This document shows, piece after piece, positions 61,117 through 64,000 of a stretch of DNA of 64,000 nt; positions within the stretch are counted from its first letter, which is position 1; every line of letters starts with the position of its first letter. The notes under the pieces are model-generated. The model did no database searches. It was given only the letters and a program-made list of their open reading frames with translations, and was not told the origin of the DNA. Made by a program: the position numbers and the translations under genes. The stretch comes from an uncultured Sulfitobacter sp. Its GTDB lineage: Bacteria; Pseudomonadota; Alphaproteobacteria; Rhodobacterales; Rhodobacteraceae. The stretch spans positions 1 through 64,000 of the forward strand of contig CAJXSZ010000017.1 of NCBI GenBank assembly GCA_913060815.1, in the 5' to 3' direction.

Positions 61117-62397
61117 TTAGGCTGTGGCAGTTGCCAACGCCTGATCAAGGTCTGCGATCAGATCGTCTGCGTCCTCTGTGCCGATGGATACCCTTACAAC
61201 ACTGGGGCCCGCGCCTGCTGCTTCCTGCTGCTCGGGGGTCAGTTGGCGGTGGGTGGTTGAGGCGGAGTGGATAATGAGCGAGCGTGTATCGCCGAGATTG
61301 GCCACATGGCTGAAGACTTCGAGCGCGTTCACAAGCTTGACGCAGGCGTCATAGCCGCCCTTGACCGCGAAGGTGAACAGGCCACCCGCCCCCTTGGGGC
61401 AAACGGTTTTGGAACGCTCGTAATAGGGCGACGATTCGAGACCCGCGTAGGTGACGTAGTCGATGCGGTCGTCCGCTTCGAGCCACGCGGCGATCTTCTG
61501 GGCGTTGGCCACATGTTTGTCCATGCGCAGGCTTAGCGTCTCGGTCCCCATAAGCGTGTAATGCGCTGATTGAGGGTTCATGGTCATGCCCAGATCGCGC
61601 AGGCCCACTGCGATGCCGAAGAAGGTAAAGGCCAGATTGCCAAACGTCTCGTGAAACTTGAGGCCGTGATAGGCGGGTTCGGGCGCGCTCAGCGACGGGA
61701 ACTTGTCCGTGGCAGACCAGTCGAAATTGCCTGAATCCACAACGCAGCCGCCTGTGACGGTGCCGTTGCCTGTGAGGTATTTTGTGGTGGAGTGGACGAC
61801 CAGCGTCGCGCCATGTTCGATAGGGCGGCACAGATAGGGCGTCGCCGTGGTGTTGTCGATGATCAGCGGGATTTGAGCCGCATCCGCGATGTCAGCGATT
61901 GCGCGCACATCCATGATATAACCGCCGGGGTTGGCGATCGCCTCGCCGAATACGGCGCGGGTGTTGTCGTCAACTGCGGCTTTCACGGCGTCGAGATCGT
62001 CGAAGTCAACGAATTTAACTTCCCAGCCGAAGCGTTTGATTGTGTGAGAAAATTGCGTAACCGTGCCGCCGTAAAGGCGCGTCGAGGCGACAATGTTCTT
62101 GCCGGGTGACATCAGCGGGAAGAGTGCCATGATTTGCGCCGCGTGGCCCGAGGAGCAGCAGACAGCGCCGACACCACCCTCAAGTGTCGCGATGCGCTCT
62201 TGCAGGACAGCAACCGTTGGGTTGGTCAGACGGGAATAGATGAAGCCCACTTCCTGCAGGTTGAACAGCGCCGCGGCGTGATCGGCATCGCGGAAGACGT
62301 ACCCTGTGGTCTGGTAGATGGGTGTCTGGCGGGCGCCCGTTGCTGGATCGGGGCGTGCGCCAGCGTGAATTTGCAGTGTATCAAAGCCGTGTGACAT
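61117..62397 (-). CDS. metY: O-acetylhomoserine aminocarboxypropyltransferase (sulfhydrylase)
   Basis: The PLP enzyme makes homocysteine (or methionine) from O-acetylhomoserine and sulfide (or methanethiol). The 426-residue protein has the Cys/Met-metabolism pattern: ETLQ-type start GFDTLQIHAGARPDPATGARQTPIYQTTGYVF, PLP lysine in VVHSTTKYLTGNG (about Lys208) and EVFSHVANLGDTRSL. GAGGAG lies about 6 bases before the ATG at 62397. It works downstream of hom in methionine synthesis. No SAM riboswitch is evident upstream. Confidence 0.94.
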   Translation of the reverse strand: MSHGFDTLQIHAGARPDPATGARQTPIYQTTGYVFRDADHAAALFNLQEVGFIYSRLTNPTVAVLQERIATLEGGVGAVCCSSGHAAQIMALFPLMSPGKNIVASTRLYGGTVTQFSHTIKRFGWEVKFVDFDDLDAVKAAVDDNTRAVFGEAIANPGGYIMDVRAIADIADAAQIPLIIDNTTATPYLCRPIEHGATLVVHSTTKYLTGNGTVTGGCVVDSGNFDWSATDKFPSLSAPEPAYHGLKFHETFGNLAFTFFGIAVGLRDLGMTMNPQSAHYTLMGTETLSLRMDKHVANAQKIAAWLEADDRIDYVTYAGLESSPYYERSKTVCPKGAGGLFTFAVKGGYDACVKLVNALEVFSHVANLGDTRSLIIHSASTTHRQLTPEQQEAAGAGPSVVRVSIGTEDADDLIADLDQALATATA

Positions 62398-62567
62398 TGG
62401 TCTCTCCTCTGGACTGGTTGGGCTTTGAGTACGGGATCGGACGCACACAGACAAGTGAACGGGCGCGGGAAGGGACGCGCGTCTGCCATAGGCTCTCTCT
62501 GTGGAACGGAGTTTTGGAACGCGCGCGGTTTCAGGAACGATATTGCAGGCGGCGCGTCACTGTCGGC

Positions 62568-63572
62568 TCAACGCATCCAATAGCCGTTTGATTTGAGGCG
62601 GTTGCGGATGGCTTGCTCCTTGCGGGGCAGGTTGTCACGGTCAAAGAGCGCGCGCGCCTTGGTGCCGCGGCCCTGATAGATCATCCGCTTGATCGGGTCA
62701 TAGGTTTTGAGCACCTTTTTGATCTTGTTGGGGGCGGTGACATGTTCGAGCACCGCTACAGTATGATCGCTTTCGCGGGCATAAAGCAGCGGCAGCAAGC
62801 GGTAGTGGCAGCTTACAGCACCGTCCAGCAGACCTTTGGGTAACGTATCACGCCCACCGCCGAGCGCATGGATCACAAGGGGAAGGGCGATCTGATCGAG
62901 CCACGGATCAAAGCTTTGCGCGCAAAGCTCGACAGGGGGCGTGTCGCGGATCGCGAGGGCGTATTCCAAGAACTTTGCCCCGAATTCATGCGGGCAGCGG
63001 TAATAGAAAAAACCGGCGTTGAAATAGAGATAGCGCCGCCAGTACTCATCCGGCTCGCTGGTATCGAGCGAGCTTTCGAAATCGAGCCCGAATTTGTCAT
63101 ATAGCGATTTCCACAGCCCCGTGTAGCCCGGTCCGTAGAGTTGTGGCTGGGGCCATGTGCCCTCGCGGCGCAGAGAGGCGCTGGGGCGGTCAAAGTCGAA
63201 CGGCACCGCTGCCAGATCTCCGGTGATGAGGGTATCGCTGTCGAAAAAGACGAAGGGTTCACCCTTCGGCAGGGCTTTGAGCATTTCGATCTTGTTGCCG
63301 AAGGGATAGGTATCGCCGAAGTGCTTGCTCTCGAACGGAATAATCTCGGCGCCCAAGTCTGCGAGCGCGTCGCGCACGGGTTGGTTGCGGATACTGGGGT
63401 CTTTGGTCCAGAGCGGCCCGTCCTGTGGCTCGGCAATCAGAACACGCCCTTTGAAATTAGGGCTCATTGTCCGCAGGGACGCAACAAATAGCAACGCCTC
63501 ATACGCCAAACGCCCCTGCTGTCCTACGACGACAACATTGAAAGGTGCGGGTGACGTTGCTTCAGTTGCCAT
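62568..63572 (-). CDS. GT-A-like glycosyltransferase of unknown acceptor
   Basis: The 334-residue protein has an N-terminal Rossmann-like start (FNVVVVGQQGRLAYEALLFVASLR) and a DxD-type metal motif FFDSD (109-113) followed by TLITGDL, with YLYFNAGFFYY and CAQSFDPWLDQIALPLVIHALGG later on, the arrangement of galactosyltransferase/GT8-like enzymes. It may modify a surface polysaccharide. The family looks peculiar to Rhodobacterales and relatives; the acceptor is unknown. No other glycan genes adjoin it here. Confidence 0.78.
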   Translation of the reverse strand: MATEATSPAPFNVVVVGQQGRLAYEALLFVASLRTMSPNFKGRVLIAEPQDGPLWTKDPSIRNQPVRDALADLGAEIIPFESKHFGDTYPFGNKIEMLKALPKGEPFVFFDSDTLITGDLAAVPFDFDRPSASLRREGTWPQPQLYGPGYTGLWKSLYDKFGLDFESSLDTSEPDEYWRRYLYFNAGFFYYRCPHEFGAKFLEYALAIRDTPPVELCAQSFDPWLDQIALPLVIHALGGGRDTLPKGLLDGAVSCHYRLLPLLYARESDHTVAVLEHVTAPNKIKKVLKTYDPIKRMIYQGRGTKARALFDRDNLPRKEQAIRNRLKSNGYWMR

Positions 63573-63979
63573 GCTCGGTCCTTGGTGCTCGTTGCACGCT
63601 TGGGCGTGCTATTTTGGCGCTCAGTATAGGGAGCGGAGCCTTTATTGAAAGACACCATTTAGGCCAGTCTTGTTTTGAGCAGTAGAAGCTACTTTGCACA
63701 GTGTCGGCTTGGGATAGGAAGCCGATTTTCGCGGTCCAATTCATGTCGCGGTAAATGCGATTCGGGCCGGACGCTTCGAGAAAAGGTCAAGGGTAAACAA
63801 AACGTAAATGAACCTTTAACTGTTTCGTATACCACGACAATAACGGTCGAGGTTTGAGATCAATCCAGTCTGTTCTGTCCAATTGTGTCCAATTCAGGGC
63901 GGATTTGTGAATTTGGCTAGGTGATCTCGTGACCGCATGCTTAGACAGCGTCATCAAGTCTAATGATTGGGAAGAAACT
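63573..63979. other. Intergenic region at the right edge
   Basis: About 400 bases with no gene. It includes the upstream region of the glycosyltransferase (minus strand) and, on the plus strand, a pair of direct repeats TGTCCAATT at 63876-63884 and 63886-63894, spaced one helical turn apart, about 90 bases before the next ATG. Confidence 0.5.
63876..63894 (+). repeat. Direct repeat TGTCCAATT x2
   Basis: Two exact 9-base copies with a 10-base period, suited to a dimeric regulator on one face of the helix. They lie upstream of the partial gene at 63980. Confidence 0.5.
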
Positions 63980-64000
63980 ATGAGTACTCAGAACTCCGTC
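63980..64000 (+). CDS. Start of a gene cut by the window edge
   Basis: ATG at 63980 follows GGAAGAAACT with good spacing and reads MSTQNSV to the end of the window. Only seven codons are visible, so nothing can be said about the product. Confidence 0.45.

Noticed and set aside
62398-62567. Looked for a SAM riboswitch before metY.
   Set aside because: No SAM-II or other SAM aptamer core could be recognised in the 170-base leader.
1-64000. Searched for CRISPR repeats, insertion sequences, phage genes and defence systems.
   Set aside because: No repeat array, transposase, integrase or toxin-antitoxin pair was seen.

Overview
The window looks like a draft-assembly contig from a marine-type alphaproteobacterium of the Rhodobacterales (Roseobacter group). 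The grounds are a GC-rich composition by eye (no count was made), very dense gene packing, alphaproteobacterial signatures (a tRNA-His without G-1, an SOS box of the GTTC-N7-GTTC type in front of mmcB, CtrA-type TTAA-N7-TTAA sites, a GANTC cluster at rpoD), the four-subunit sarcosine oxidase, CarD, MmcB and several small families I know mainly from this order. The genus cannot be fixed from the sequence. The first 46 bases are not genome: they are an Illumina Nextera adapter with its index.

Layout. 0-7 kb: tRNA-Glu, then on the minus strand recJ and hom; a lipoprotein; a TetR regulator with its own operator; pirin; a 3-hydroxyisobutyrate-dehydrogenase-like enzyme; a small membrane protein. 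7-10.5 kb: a three-gene TadE/TadG-like surface or pilus operon, including a von Willebrand A protein, with a CtrA-like site upstream. 10.5-14.2 kb: YbaK-like deacylase, glutamate dehydrogenase, an SH3 protein and Ada. 14.2-19.4 kb: soxBDAG (sarcosine oxidase), preceded by a 15-codon ORF with an excellent ribosome site. 19.4-24 kb: dnaG-rpoD. 24-26 kb: two tandem secreted paralogs, YjbQ and an SDR. 26-35 kb: nrdR-ribD and ribE-ribB-ribH-nusB on the plus strand, separated by a minus-strand capsule block (kpsS, wza/kpsD-like, kpsC). 35.3-36.4 kb: the only gene-poor stretch, with a CtrA-like site, one possible small membrane protein, a 16-bp palindrome and structured sequence. 36.4-41.4 kb: SOS-controlled mmcB, small conserved proteins, tRNA-His, rluD, rpoH with a heat-shock-type promoter and a zinc-finger protein. 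41.7-47.5 kb: oligoendopeptidase F, the DNA ligase/exonuclease pair, a lysophospholipase-like hydrolase and an SCP2 protein. 47.6-52.6 kb: TPR protein, a Suv3-like RNA helicase, an S4 protein, FdxA and CarD. 52.6-58.1 kb: cobS/cobT, a KefB-type antiporter and an Lrp regulator divergent from hppD. 58.2-64 kb: a large Ala/Pro-rich protein with secretion-system-like ends, O-acetylhomoserine sulfhydrylase, a glycosyltransferase-like protein and the first codons of another gene.

Most of the window is core housekeeping: replication initiation and primary sigma factor, heat-shock sigma factor, riboflavin, cobalamin and sulfur amino acid synthesis, one-carbon (sarcosine) catabolism and tyrosine breakdown. 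I see no phage, insertion sequence, CRISPR array or defence island. The points most worth a second look are the terminator-like hairpin inside the 5' end of kpsC, the capsule block splitting the riboflavin genes, the secretion-like fusion protein at 58-61 kb, the tandem secreted paralogs at 24 kb, the degenerate GTP cyclohydrolase domain of RibB, the short ORF before soxB, and several regulatory sites that can be read directly from the sequence.
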